Shown: in pieces, positions 18,101-24,307 of the stretch
How positions within the stretch are numbered: the stretch's first letter is position 1
Layout: each line of letters starts with the position of its first letter
DNA from: Paracoccus sp. IB05
GTDB lineage: Bacteria > Pseudomonadota > Alphaproteobacteria > Rhodobacterales > Rhodobacteraceae
Direction: 5' to 3'
Length of the DNA: 64,000 bases
NCBI RefSeq assembly: GCF_016405985.1
Contig: NZ_JAEFCF010000005.1
Span: 1 to 64,000 of the forward strand
Notes under the pieces: generated by a model
What the model was told of the DNA's origin: nothing
The model's input: the letters and a program-made list of their open reading frames with translations, nothing else
Database searches by the model: none
Program-made: the position numbers and the translations under genes

Positions 18101-20104
18101 CACCGTCGAATAGGTTTCGGCGGTGTTGCTCTTGTTGCCTGTGCCACCGGCAAGCACGGTAAGTTCGATGAACGGACAGTCGACCCCCGGCGAACAGATG
18201 GGAAGCGTTGCGATCTCGCAGCGCAAATCGCTGTAGAAGGCCGCGCCACGCGTGACCGAACAGACCGCGCCACCGGTCGCATTGTCGATCACGGTCGCGG
18301 TGGTGGAAGCGTCGGCAAAGTAAAGATCGGCAAGACGGTCGGTGACCACAACGCTCTCGGCTGCCGAATTGCCGGGATTGATGATTTCAATGCGGAAACT
18401 GACCGGATCGCCCGAGACATAGGGGCCGGTGCTGGTGACGGTCTTTTCGATCCGCAGATCCGAGATCTGCGGCCCCTCGCCCGAACCCACGCCAGTGGAG
18501 GTCGTGTTGTTCGAGAGATCACGGTCGTCGAATTCCTGCCCCGAATAACCAACGGTCAGACCGTTCGTCAGATTGCCCTCCTCCAGAACCGTGGTGCGAA
18601 TATTCAGCTGCGGCGTCTGACCACCGACGGGCAGGCCGGTGGTGGCATAATCGTCGGTATAGCAGGTGATATCCGCCGGCCCGGCCACGGGCGGCGTCAC
18701 ATTGCAGGTCCAGTTTGATCCGGCAGGAACAACAACATCATCGAGCCGCAGGCCAGCCGGAAGGTGATCGGTAAAGATCAGCCGGCCTTTAAAAGGCACG
18801 TTGCCCGTGTTCTGGGTCCAGATGGGCCAGTCGTACTGATTGCCGACTGTTACCAGCGCATGGGGCGGGCTACCCTTATGGGCGACCAGATCAAACATCG
18901 GCACAGCGATATCTGCACCGCCGTCAGATGCGGAATTGTTGGTCGTCAGCACATCGGTCGGCGACGTGATCTCTGCAGTGTTGACCACCGGACCACTGGC
19001 GGCGGTATCGGTGGCTGCAATTGCAGTGATGGTGATCGGCGCGCTGTAATCGGCACCGGAGGGGCTGGCGGCGCTGTAGCTGCAGCTGACGGCATTCCCG
19101 ACTGGCGAAGGACAGGTCCAGCCGGCGCCAGCTGCATTGACACCTGTAATGATATAGTTCGAAGGCACAATATCGCTGATCTGAGCTTCAAGCGGCGCGC
19201 CGCCAGCAAAGCCCGGGGTCAGCGTGAAAGTCACGGGACTACCGGTAAAGATCAGCCCAGAAGGCGAACGGCTCTTGCTAAGCGAGACGTCGGTTCCCGG
19301 CTGCACGGCAATGCTGACACTGTCCGCATCATTGCTGAGATTGGGATCCAGCGGCGATGTGCCTGTAACCGAGCCCGCCATCGCGATATTTGACGCATTG
19401 TCGGTCGTGACCTGAGTGGTGAAATCCAGCGTGATCGCGTCACCGGCCGCAATCGGTCCCGGCACCGTGCAGTTGATCATTCCTGCGACAATCGAGCAGC
19501 CCGCAGGCAGGCTGACATTGGAAGAAAGCCCGCTCGGCAGTGTCAGGGAGAAGGTCGCTCCGTCCGAAGTATCTGGGCCTTCGTTGGTGATGGTGGCCGT
19601 CAGTGTCACATTATCGCCAGCCTGAACCTGGGCGGGAGCGTCAAGCTCGAGCGAAAGATCGGCGCCCCTGACAACGGTGGTGCCCTGATCGACGTTAACG
19701 GCGGCGTTAACGATCGTACCAGTGAAACTCAAAGTTCCCGAACCAGTGGTGCGAACCAGCACGTGACCGGTCAGCTGCTCGCGCGGCGCAAGCGAAGGAA
19801 CATCGCAGGTAACAGCTGCCGGGCCGGTCAGCTCGGGTGCGGGCGTGCAATTCTGCAGTCCGCCGCTAACGCCGACATATACGCCTCCGGTCGGAATAGC
19901 GAAGGTAATCGTATCAGCAGCTTCACGGACATTCCCGCCATTCTGGATCCGCACAGCATATTGGATCGTGCCGCCAGCCGGGATAGGGTCATAACCGGTA
20001 TCGGTGATATTGAGAGTAAGCCCGTTCGCACTGGCCAGGCCCGCAGAGAAACCCAGAGCGACAAAAGCGGTCCCCAGAATCGAGGTTACCTTGCGCATCA
20101 TCAC
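9113..20104 (-). CDS. Giant secreted DUF11/DUF7507 repeat protein, about 3,660 aa
   Basis: Probably a surface adhesin or filament. Order from the N terminus: signal peptide (to about residue 26, LASA), about 8 divergent DUF11 (TIGR01451-type) repeats to residue about 1090, one SdrD-B-like domain (GTVWRDFDFNQIRD), one more DUF11 unit, then some 15 similar DUF7507-type units with the core TNTGNVTLTDVTVTDPLPG, two divergent units, and a second SdrD-B-like domain (GRVFDDTDQNG). The C-terminal 100 residues (YVLAGSESDADAKQRLRRVE) recall OmpA-like ends seen in related proteins. The start is GTG 20104, or ATG at 20101 or 20098, behind GGAG. The frame is unbroken for 11 kb despite the repeats, so it is under selection. 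It overlaps the barrel gene by ATGA. Confidence 0.85.
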   Translation of the reverse strand: MMMRKVTSILGTAFVALGFSAGLASANGLTLNITDTGYDPIPAGGTIQYAVRIQNGGNVREAADTITFAIPTGGVYVGVSGGLQNCTPAPELTGPAAVTCDVPSLAPREQLTGHVLVRTTGSGTLSFTGTIVNAAVNVDQGTTVVRGADLSLELDAPAQVQAGDNVTLTATITNEGPDTSDGATFSLTLPSGLSSNVSLPAGCSIVAGMINCTVPGPIAAGDAITLDFTTQVTTDNASNIAMAGSVTGTSPLDPNLSNDADSVSIAVQPGTDVSLSKSRSPSGLIFTGSPVTFTLTPGFAGGAPLEAQISDIVPSNYIITGVNAAGAGWTCPSPVGNAVSCSYSAASPSGADYSAPITITAIAATDTAASGPVVNTAEITSPTDVLTTNNSASDGGADIAVPMFDLVAHKGSPPHALVTVGNQYDWPIWTQNTGNVPFKGRLIFTDHLPAGLRLDDVVVPAGSNWTCNVTPPVAGPADITCYTDDYATTGLPVGGQTPQLNIRTTVLEEGNLTNGLTVGYSGQEFDDRDLSNNTTSTGVGSGEGPQISDLRIEKTVTSTGPYVSGDPVSFRIEIINPGNSAAESVVVTDRLADLYFADASTTATVIDNATGGAVCSVTRGAAFYSDLRCEIATLPICSPGVDCPFIELTVLAGGTGNKSNTAETYSTVTPDPDYTNNSATAPYAVTPRTDVVVEKSASHDEGASLPAGQQLIYTIAAIVPANGLSDAENVTVTDSLPAGLRIVSVVPSQGSCGAVSGLSGGLTTAGSSVVCNLGTIQNGSQHSVTVVTVPSTALTGSAITNSVSVSTTTPEIDSTNNSDAISHQILAPALDLIINKIDSTDPLELGGNTVYTVTAINAGPSEAFSVVMTDTLPTAGMQLVAVRPMTSGMACNLTSGAALNAIGGSIVCSAEHLAVNQSLILEVEMTGVTRGRWTNSARVTSAEAAYDPQANNVVNETTSVYERADLRVSKTASAPEADLLEGFDWDIVVSNVAGAGIGLAEDVELVDQLPAHMELTGAPVPSLGNCDGQVGGRDVICILPDMPAGSSISIRVPVRVTAVTSSPQIFSNSATVSTLSFDDESNNTATGTIDIVTTQVSGTVWRDFDFNQIRDLPQDSGVSGVSVLLTGTDLLGDSVTRTTTTDAAGNYVFALLPPGVAYQVSYTIPTGGTFTAGSAYPAGVGGGTASGTQSILGITATTAAPAVTKDFSLIPVPGLALSKSATAPVLRVDGTYSIEYTFRLQNNSQEPITNVRLRDTLDPLFGTFSGALPAPGSFAVSSLSTASDLTLNSAFNGSGNDVISGGTIAPQSTALVKVTVLVNPPVPRPGSSMTLPNTAALQADGQFSGLQGATDPRLSDASNDGTTPTWGLDTPTEVVLNFAPEIELTKTANISQLSDPPVPGDVITYTFSVANTGNTPLLNVTVADPMVDLVWTSYTPVAQLAAGTTSPVGAFIATYTLKQSDIDSGLIENTATATGKWGEDGSGDLTVTDDDTETVTALAEPGLTVVKALVTSGVQDPTVAGDTIRYSFTVTNTGNTQLNNLVLTDALPGIEESPAGAFTIGSLAPFGQSGNQAVVYAEYAVTQVDIDAGSVTNRATVDGDYLPSRQPISANSNDIVEPLFQNALMRVTKVATTVPAEPFERDTVTWTITIENIGNTSLVIDSISEPLANTTVSPPAKSRLAPGESTTATATHTLSQVEIDAGEVENQVEVAGTVPDSGNPFPDTPSGNDPSDPNEDPTVTPLNPAPAIALKKELITDVTGVLMPGDEIEFLFTIQNTGNVTLNQLTLTDDLPDVVIDTGILGFLSIPPGASMSFPGTYVLKVSDLENGGLENTAVATGTDPNGTVVTDDSGTELTNDDPTVVSLVRSPSISLTKAITTAPTDPVMAGDIVTYSFTITNTGNVELRDIVLTELDDVSITGSRTTPLAAGGVDSTTFTASYTLTQADVDAGIFTNDAEVTAVGTGPAGTDLDVDDQASVDLTYDPAPGLTLVKSADDTGVQNPSEVGDQIVYSFTLTNTGNVTLTDVTVTDPLPGLVWTAGNVVASLEPGAANAVILTATYDVTQTDIDFGRVDNQASAEGDYFDRATGGDLTIPEVDSDPVTVPLTQEAAIDLVKTITSTLSSPAQEGEVVTYGFTVTNTGNVTLTNVSVDELLIGAVVSGGPIDLDPGEADSATFTATYTLTQADIERGNLDNRAEASGDWGTDPAGGGTVTDESGNTTGTDEDTTLVIPQVPGIELVKTGSISGFADVNAPVPGDEIRYSFTVTNTGNVILSHITLTDLGVTFDAAIAPFTLNPGDSRVLTDVGGYDLTQADINRGLYENTAEAEGEWGSTPTTISDDDTVITPLTPAPSIDLVKVIDTANSLLSTPPMAGDVVHYDFAVTNTGNVTLTDVTIDDPLTGILLAGSLPVLEPGATDGTSLSATYVLTQADVNLGSLTNQATATGTWSVDGSGVPQTVSDDSGTSLGTDDPTVLPLTQQTGISVVKSAVPALSVPPQPGDLITYSFLVTNTGNVTLTAVELTDPLPGLDFTPGGRLIAVLEPGAINAVTLTATYPLRQHEIEAGEVVNTATVDAIFTDPGTNAVTNVPGTSNTVVVPIDQLPELSFVKTASSAISTPAVVGETITYTFTVKNTGNVLIEGVSIADPLPGMTPAAFTLGDMAPGAIETRTATYQITQDDIDAGQVENQALASGTFGPDPVDEPSGPSEGTPGKTIVPVPQDPQIELVKRADATALSDPAVVGQQILYSFTVTNTGNVTLRDVEVADPLTGLTPGSFTIGIMAPGDIVTVGPAGYAITAEDITAGNVTNRALASGDYGPPGSPGTVTSSSMTDKGLDEPTVTPVSGVPAIALVKALDPSVDPAGLKLGDPVRWVFTVTNTGNVPLTGITLTETLAGATVSGGPISLLPGQSDSTSFSAVYTVKQSDLDVGSIENQAIASGTFDNGTGTPVVVTDKSGTTVTDDDPTVTPLTRTPLIDLVKTVDASALGTPPRPGDLLHYRFAITNIGDVTLTGIVLNDPMPGLQISGGPIASLAPGQTDATSFTAVYALTQADIDSGEAITNQAEAVGNYVDGSGIPVLVKDISGTTAGANDPTRISPVRSSGLKLEKTADASGISASAQVGEEIIYTFTLTNTGNVTLTNVTVSDPLPGLVLTGNPVASIAPGDSVAITGTYAITLDDIRAAKRENTATASGTWQPAGGPAVTVPSDPASALVELGYPELELNITVGELRDVNGDGMMGQGDQVIYRFEVINTGTVALNGVTMDPASLSLNLPGLVCVPINLQPGERAFLECSNAAYTLTAADVDRGQVVLSGDATGSSDAGVHVSANSSTPAVPDLGRGGFGLEKLAGVDTAMVGDVVPYTIRITSAAENVPLTARIIDQLPAGFLYREGSARLDGVAVTPSVSGRNVTLDGVRLDPGQTRQLTLNVLIGSSVKPGAHTNRARLVNSTTGGEIAKEATATIRVLADAVMQCATVLGRVFDDTDQNGHMSKSAEERGLPNIRLIAPNGVAIVTDEHGRFNVPCAALPQTFGSNYMLKLDERTLPAGYRLTTENPRVVRLTQGMITRLDFGATLARLVRVDLSANAFEANGDLKPALHAGLQKMVGEIRETVTMLRISYVLAGSESDADAKQRLRRVERAIHALWRDSGKYKLNIETVVERAGVAQ
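10440..15980 (-). repeat. Array of about 15 tandem DUF7507-type coding repeats
   Basis: Within the giant gene, about 15 consecutive units of roughly 122 codons each carry the pattern aliphatic-K-x(n)-GD-x-aromatic-x-F-x(3)-NTGN, then TDPLPGL, then a TxxYxLTQ-D-hydrophobic-D-G segment and an acidic DPTVTPL linker. Units differ by many substitutions and short indels, so the array is old rather than freshly expanded. Acidic linkers with many Asp residues suggest calcium binding. Boundaries are approximate, set by eye. Confidence 0.75.
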
Positions 20105-20733
20105 CGAACTCCATCCTGACAGGCAGAGAACGCGCGCATGAACTTACTCCGTCCAAAAACGGGGTGGCAGACCGTAAATTCGGATGGCCGCGTCACTGCT
20201 CGCGTTCGCCTAATTGGTGTGCAAAAAAGCGGTTCCACGGCTGGACAACAAGGAGAGCTGGCAAAATATTGCCAAAATATTCAGCAACTTCATGATCACA
20301 GAAGCTGGAGGCGGAATGCACCAGCTCGCGACACGCCATAATTTTTATTCAATAAACCAATATGTTAATTGGCTTCTGCGTCCCCCTTAGCTGCATTACG
20401 AGGTGCGCCATACCCGCAACACCCGCTCGGCTCCCCCAAAAGATGCGCGAAAATTCGCTTGCCAAGCAATTAAAGCGCTTACTCTCTTCATGTGGCTGCT
20501 CTGCAACGTGAGGTTGCTCTTCTGACAGATGCGTCGATCGGGAGCGATTACAGGAGTGACGTGCAATCTTGTTTTATCGGGCTCGCCTTCGCTTAACAGA
20601 AAAAACTCACGCAAAAACAACAACTTAGCAAAGCATTCACGACAGTTGTGCCGCTGGCGCCTGGCTTCCTCGGCGGGACGGTCTCGACCTTCTTTCCGGC
20701 GTAGTTTCAGGCCTTCTGCGCGGGGGCGCTCTG
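20105..20733. other. Gene-free upstream region of the surface-protein operon
   Basis: No convincing gene lies here; the short open frames are not supported by composition. The part next to the giant gene has AT-rich blocks (20259-20285 and 20340-20372) unlike the GC-rich surroundings, and probably holds the minus-strand promoter, though I could not assign clear -35/-10 boxes. The part near 20640-20733 is open in frame with the recombinase remnant to the right (no stop after 20628) and may be its decayed N-terminal coding sequence. Confidence 0.5.
20259..20274. promoter_or_regulatory. AT-centred dyad upstream of the giant surface-protein gene
   Basis: TGGCAA-AATA-TTGCCA is a perfect 6+6 inverted repeat with a 4-base centre, about 155 bases before the start of the giant gene. 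CAAAATATT is repeated directly just after it (to 20281). It looks like an operator for a dimeric regulator; which one is unknown. A second weaker dyad (CCAAT/ATTGG) is at 20357-20372. Confidence 0.35.
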
Positions 20734-21687
20734 ATGCCCCAAGGCATGAACCTTCAACCCCTGAAAACCTCTTTCTCGGAGATCGAGCGTCAGCGGCGTT
20801 CGCCTGACATCGCGGCCAAGCGCATCGCTGTCCTCGCTGATGCGCAAGAGCCTGTGTCGTCCTATCAGGACGCGTTCTGCGCCTCCGGCGCAACGTCGGT
20901 CGGCGGGCGTAAGAACACCGTCTCGACCATCGAGCGGCGTCTCTCGGCGCTGGTCTGGGCCTATACCCAACGCGGCATTGTCCTAGACCGGCACAACCGG
21001 CACCTCGCCACCGTCCTCGCGGGCGTCCGCAACACCGACGCCGCGCCTCCGCGCCAGAAGGAGGCGATCCTGTCCGACGATCTTCTTACCATGCTTGAAA
21101 CCTGCGACCGAGGCCCCCTGCGGGGGCTGCGCGACAGGGCCATGTTGCTGATGGAATTTGCCGGGAGCTTGCGCCGGTCCGAGATCATCGGGTTGGATCC
21201 AGGCCGTGACCAGACGGAGGATGGGCGCGGCTGTATCGAGGTTCTGCCCGGCGGCTTGCTGGTGCCCCTCCGAGGCAAGACCGGCTGGCGCGAGGTCGAG
21301 ATCAACCGCGGGTCTTCGCCCGCGACCTGCCCGGTCGAGGCGCTGGAACTATGGCTGAAGTTCGGCGTATCAGCCAGGGACCGCTGTTCCGTCGTGTAAC
21401 CGGCAGGGAAAAGGAACCGGGGCCGCTTCGCCTCAACGACCGCGAGATCGCAAGGCTGGTCAGGCGGGCCGCTCAGACCGCGGAACTTGCGGGGCGATCT
21501 GCCCGAGAAGGACCGCCCTGCCCTCTTCTCCGGCCACAGCCTTCGCGCCGGCCTGGCCTCCTCGGCCGAGGTCGACGAGCGGTATGTGCAGAAGCAGCCT
21601 GGCCATGCCAGCGCCGAGATGACACGCAGGTATCAGCGCTGGCGCGACAGGTTCCGGGTGAACCTGACCAAAGCTGCCGGATTGTAA
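20734..21687 (+). pseudogene. Frameshifted tyrosine recombinase (integrase)
   Basis: Reads as a tyrosine site-specific recombinase broken over three frames. Frame one (20734-about 21365) holds the core-binding region and the first catalytic Arg (AGSLRRSEIIGLD). Frame two (about 21365-21480) continues with RISQGPLFRRVTG. Frame three (about 21482-21687) has the H-x-x-R box (SGHSLRAG), the PGHAS histidine and the nucleophile tyrosine (TRRYQRW). Two frameshifts make it inactive unless recoded. It resembles recombinases common on rhodobacteral plasmids, and its place just before repABC hints at an old integration or resolution role. Sequencing error could also explain single-base shifts. Confidence 0.8.
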
Positions 21688-21773
21688 ACCAAACCTGTTC
21701 GTCATGATCGAAGCGCGCCTTTCTCTCTGTGGAAGCAAGATTCGGCCAAAGCCAGAAGCCCCTGCCAGACGAC

Positions 21774-21782
21774 TTATCCACA
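21774..21782 (+). promoter_or_regulatory. DnaA box upstream of repA
   Basis: TTATCCACA matches the DnaA box consensus TTATNCACA exactly and lies about 200 bases before repA. It may be chance, but its place at a replication module is suggestive. Two isolated AT-rich stretches (21838-21875) follow and probably contain the repA promoter. Confidence 0.35.
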
Positions 21783-21980
21783 TAAGCCACCGGACGCTGG
21801 CAGCTGCTTTGCCGCCTCCTAAGGTGTAGCGCGAGCTTTACTCGTTAAGTTATTGATTTATAGTAGTATTTCTTCATCAGAAAACCACTCTCTAAACGCA
21901 ATTCTCGGCCTCAACGGTTTTGGCTGGATTAATCGAGCGAAACTGTTAAAGTGACAAAAATAACAACATCGAGGGCAGCA

Positions 21981-23162
21981 ATGAGTGCGATACAGGCATC
22001 TCAGCGGTTCGAAACAATGTCTACGCGGCTCGGCAACCGTTTGCGAGAGCATGCCGAAGAGACCTTCCCGCCGGATGCTCAAAAGGGCCTTCGGCGCTTC
22101 GCCATGCGCGAAGCCGCTGATCTGTTGCGCATCAATCAAAATACCTTTCGCCATCATGTGTCAAACCTGGAAGGTTTTCCGGAGGGCATACTTGAGGGTG
22201 GCAATCGGCGATCTTTTACTGCCAGCGAACTGGTTGAGGCGCAGCGCATACTTCTGGACACGGGGCGCATCCGCCGTGAGGACCACCCTCATCGCACGGA
22301 CGGCGAAGCCTGTCAGGTTGTCACTGTCTTCAATCTGAAGGGCGGCTCTGCCAAGACCTCGACCGTGACCCACCTCGGGCAGCTTCTTGGCTTGCGCGGC
22401 TATCGTGTACTGCTCATCGATCTGGACAGCCAGGCCAGCCTGACCAATCTCTTCGGTATCACGCCCGAGCTCGCGCCCGACATGCCGACCTCCTACGATC
22501 TTATTCGTGCAGACAGCCCCCTGCCCGCTTCAGAGATCATCAGGAAAACCAACTTCCCTACCGTGGACCTCATCCCCGCGTCGATGGACATTATGGAGTA
22601 TGAGTTCGAGGTCGCATTAAGCTTCCGCAGCGGGACGACGACCTTCCACACCCAGCTCAAGGAAGCGCTCGAACCCGTTCTTGGTAACTACGATATCGTC
22701 CTCATCGACACCCCACCGCAGCTCAACTTCTCGGTAATCTCTTCCATCTTTGCGTCAACGGGCGTCCTGATCCCGCTTAATGCTTCCATGCTGGATGTGA
22801 TGTCTCTCGCCAGCTTTCTTAAAATGGCAAGCAGTCTGATGGGCGTGGTCGAGAGCCACGCCCCTGAGCATGGGCTGAACTTCGTTCGTCTTCTGTTGAC
22901 CCGCTATGAGCCGACAGACGGGCCACAGGTGCAGATCTCGTCTCTTTTGCGAACAGTGCTCGGGGATTCGGTCCTGCCCGCCGAGTTCCTGAAATCGACC
23001 GCCATTGGCGATGCCGCTAACACTCAGCAGAGCATCTTCGAGGTAGAACCGAAGGACGTGAACCGTCGAACATATGAGCGGGCAATCGAATCCGTCTCTC
23101 GGATTACCGACGAGGTAGAACGGGAAATCCGTAAGGCATGGGGACGGACCTATGGCGCGTAA
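21981..23162 (+). CDS. repA: RepA, ParA-like plasmid partitioning ATPase
   Basis: Segregates the replicon and represses the repABC operon. The 393-residue protein has a winged-HTH-like N-terminal part (about 35-100, including EAADLLRINQNTFRHHV), the deviant Walker A motif of ParA proteins (K120-GGSAKTS), a Walker A' box (LLIDLDSQASL) and a Walker B box (IVLIDTPPQL). Size and layout are those of RepA in repABC plasmids. I chose ATG 21981, which has GAGGG about 8 bases ahead, over the in-frame GTG at 21951, which lacks a good ribosome site. It overlaps repB by 11 bases, typical of this operon. Confidence 0.93.
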   Translation: MSAIQASQRFETMSTRLGNRLREHAEETFPPDAQKGLRRFAMREAADLLRINQNTFRHHVSNLEGFPEGILEGGNRRSFTASELVEAQRILLDTGRIRREDHPHRTDGEACQVVTVFNLKGGSAKTSTVTHLGQLLGLRGYRVLLIDLDSQASLTNLFGITPELAPDMPTSYDLIRADSPLPASEIIRKTNFPTVDLIPASMDIMEYEFEVALSFRSGTTTFHTQLKEALEPVLGNYDIVLIDTPPQLNFSVISSIFASTGVLIPLNASMLDVMSLASFLKMASSLMGVVESHAPEHGLNFVRLLLTRYEPTDGPQVQISSLLRTVLGDSVLPAEFLKSTAIGDAANTQQSIFEVEPKDVNRRTYERAIESVSRITDEVEREIRKAWGRTYGA

Positions 23163-24114
23163 GGTATTCGGCTCCACTCTCAAAAAGGCGATGGATGAAG
23201 GCGTTTCTCTCGATGCCATCGAAGCGCAGGCGATGCAGACCCGGACCAGTCCGACTGTTGCACGGGCCCAGGCTTCGGTCATAGAAGAGGACAAACATGC
23301 TACCCGACTGATCGACCCAAATCTGATCCGTATGTCCGCAGTTCAGGATCGCCTCGATCCGTCAGACGGTCTCGAAGAGCTCGTGGAGTCCATCCGGGAG
23401 CACGGCCAGAAGGTCGCCATCCTTGTCCGCCGACTGGCAGATGGGGCCTATGAAATCGTTTATGGCAGGCGGCGCCTTCTCGCCTGCCGAGAGCTGGGAC
23501 AAAAAGTCCGGGCGACGGTCATGGAGCTTTCGGACGAAGAAGCTCTGATCGCCCAGGGCGTAGAAAACAATGCGCGCCAGGACCCTTCCTTTATCGAACG
23601 AGCGATTTTTGTTTCGGGCATCATCGCAGAACTCGGTAAGACCGACGAGACCCGGAAGAACGCCCAGACGGTTGCGTATCGTGCATTGCAAATCGATGAG
23701 TCTCTGGTTTCACGGATGCACCGCATCGCATCAGCAATCCCGATGGTCCTGATCCGGGCCATTGGACCTGCGCATGGCTCCGGGCGGCGGATCTGGGAGA
23801 AGCTCGCAAAGCTTTGCGAAGCAACCCCCGATCTCGCAGGTGCGGTGGCAAATGGTTTACCGAAGGACCTTCCCGGTGCCGGGCGGCTGGAGTTGGCCAT
23901 AAACCGCATGAGTCCTCCCCCTGCCCCCGCCACCAAACCGGCGAGGTCAGATCGGATCACGATCAAGCGGAAGGGCAACAAAATCACTCTCGAAGCCGAT
24001 CTTGTGATGCTGCCTCAGCTTGAAGACGCCGTTCGCAATCTGGTTGCTGAGCTTCTTGACCGCGGTCAAGAAGAAGCGCCGGAACCTGCCCCAGGCACAG
24101 CCATACCGTCTTGA
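23152..24114 (+). CDS. repB: RepB, ParB-like centromere-binding protein
   Basis: Binds parS and works with RepA in partitioning. The 320-residue protein shows the ParB N-terminal box (YEIVYGRRRLLACRELG) followed by the conserved EEALIAQGVENNARQDPS region (CTP-binding and DNA-contact motifs) and a helix-turn-helix around residues 165-200 (VAYRALQIDESLVSRMHRI). The C terminus is a probable dimerisation domain. The ATG at 23152 lies inside the end of repA. Its stop codon is embedded in the second perfect palindrome, and another palindrome lies inside its last codons, so the protein's own target sites are built into its gene. Confidence 0.93.
   Translation: MARKVFGSTLKKAMDEGVSLDAIEAQAMQTRTSPTVARAQASVIEEDKHATRLIDPNLIRMSAVQDRLDPSDGLEELVESIREHGQKVAILVRRLADGAYEIVYGRRRLLACRELGQKVRATVMELSDEEALIAQGVENNARQDPSFIERAIFVSGIIAELGKTDETRKNAQTVAYRALQIDESLVSRMHRIASAIPMVLIRAIGPAHGSGRRIWEKLAKLCEATPDLAGAVANGLPKDLPGAGRLELAINRMSPPPAPATKPARSDRITIKRKGNKITLEADLVMLPQLEDAVRNLVAELLDRGQEEAPEPAPGTAIPS
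24052..24073. promoter_or_regulatory. parS-like centromere palindrome 1
   Basis: A perfect 22 bp palindrome centred on TTGACCGCGGTCAA, inside the 3' end of repB. Perfect palindromes inside or next to repABC act as RepB binding sites. The same core recurs at 24106-24129, which supports a functional role. Confidence 0.75.
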
Positions 24115-24129
24115 CCGCGGTCAAGACGG
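24106..24129. promoter_or_regulatory. parS-like centromere palindrome 2, over the repB stop codon
   Basis: A perfect 24 bp palindrome with the same TTGACCGCGGTCAA core, spanning the repB TGA (24112-24114). Two copies 54 bases apart allow cooperative RepB loading. Confidence 0.75.
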
Positions 24130-24171
24130 ACAACTCATAACAACGATAACGAGCAGAAAGGAGGACAGGAG

Positions 24172-24228
24172 CGAAAAAGAAAGACCCCCCGAAAGCGGTG
24201 CTTCCGAAGGGCCTCAATTAGTCTCGAC
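24172..24228 (-). ncRNA. Predicted antisense ctRNA (IncA-like) between repB and repC
   Basis: All repABC plasmids studied carry a small antisense RNA here that limits repC expression and sets incompatibility. On the minus strand I see TTGATG (24263-24258), a 17-base spacer and TATCAA (24240-24235) as promoter boxes. Downstream there is a hairpin (24210-24186, 10 bp with some G-U pairs, loop of 5) followed by a T-rich tract (24184-24174). That predicts an RNA of about 57 bases, the expected size. The RNA start is inferred from the -10 box. Confidence 0.65.
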
Positions 24229-24307
24229 ACCTGATTGATACCCTACATACGAATCGGCATCAACATCGCTTGCGGTGATCGGGGATACTTTTTCATCCTA
24301 AATCAGC

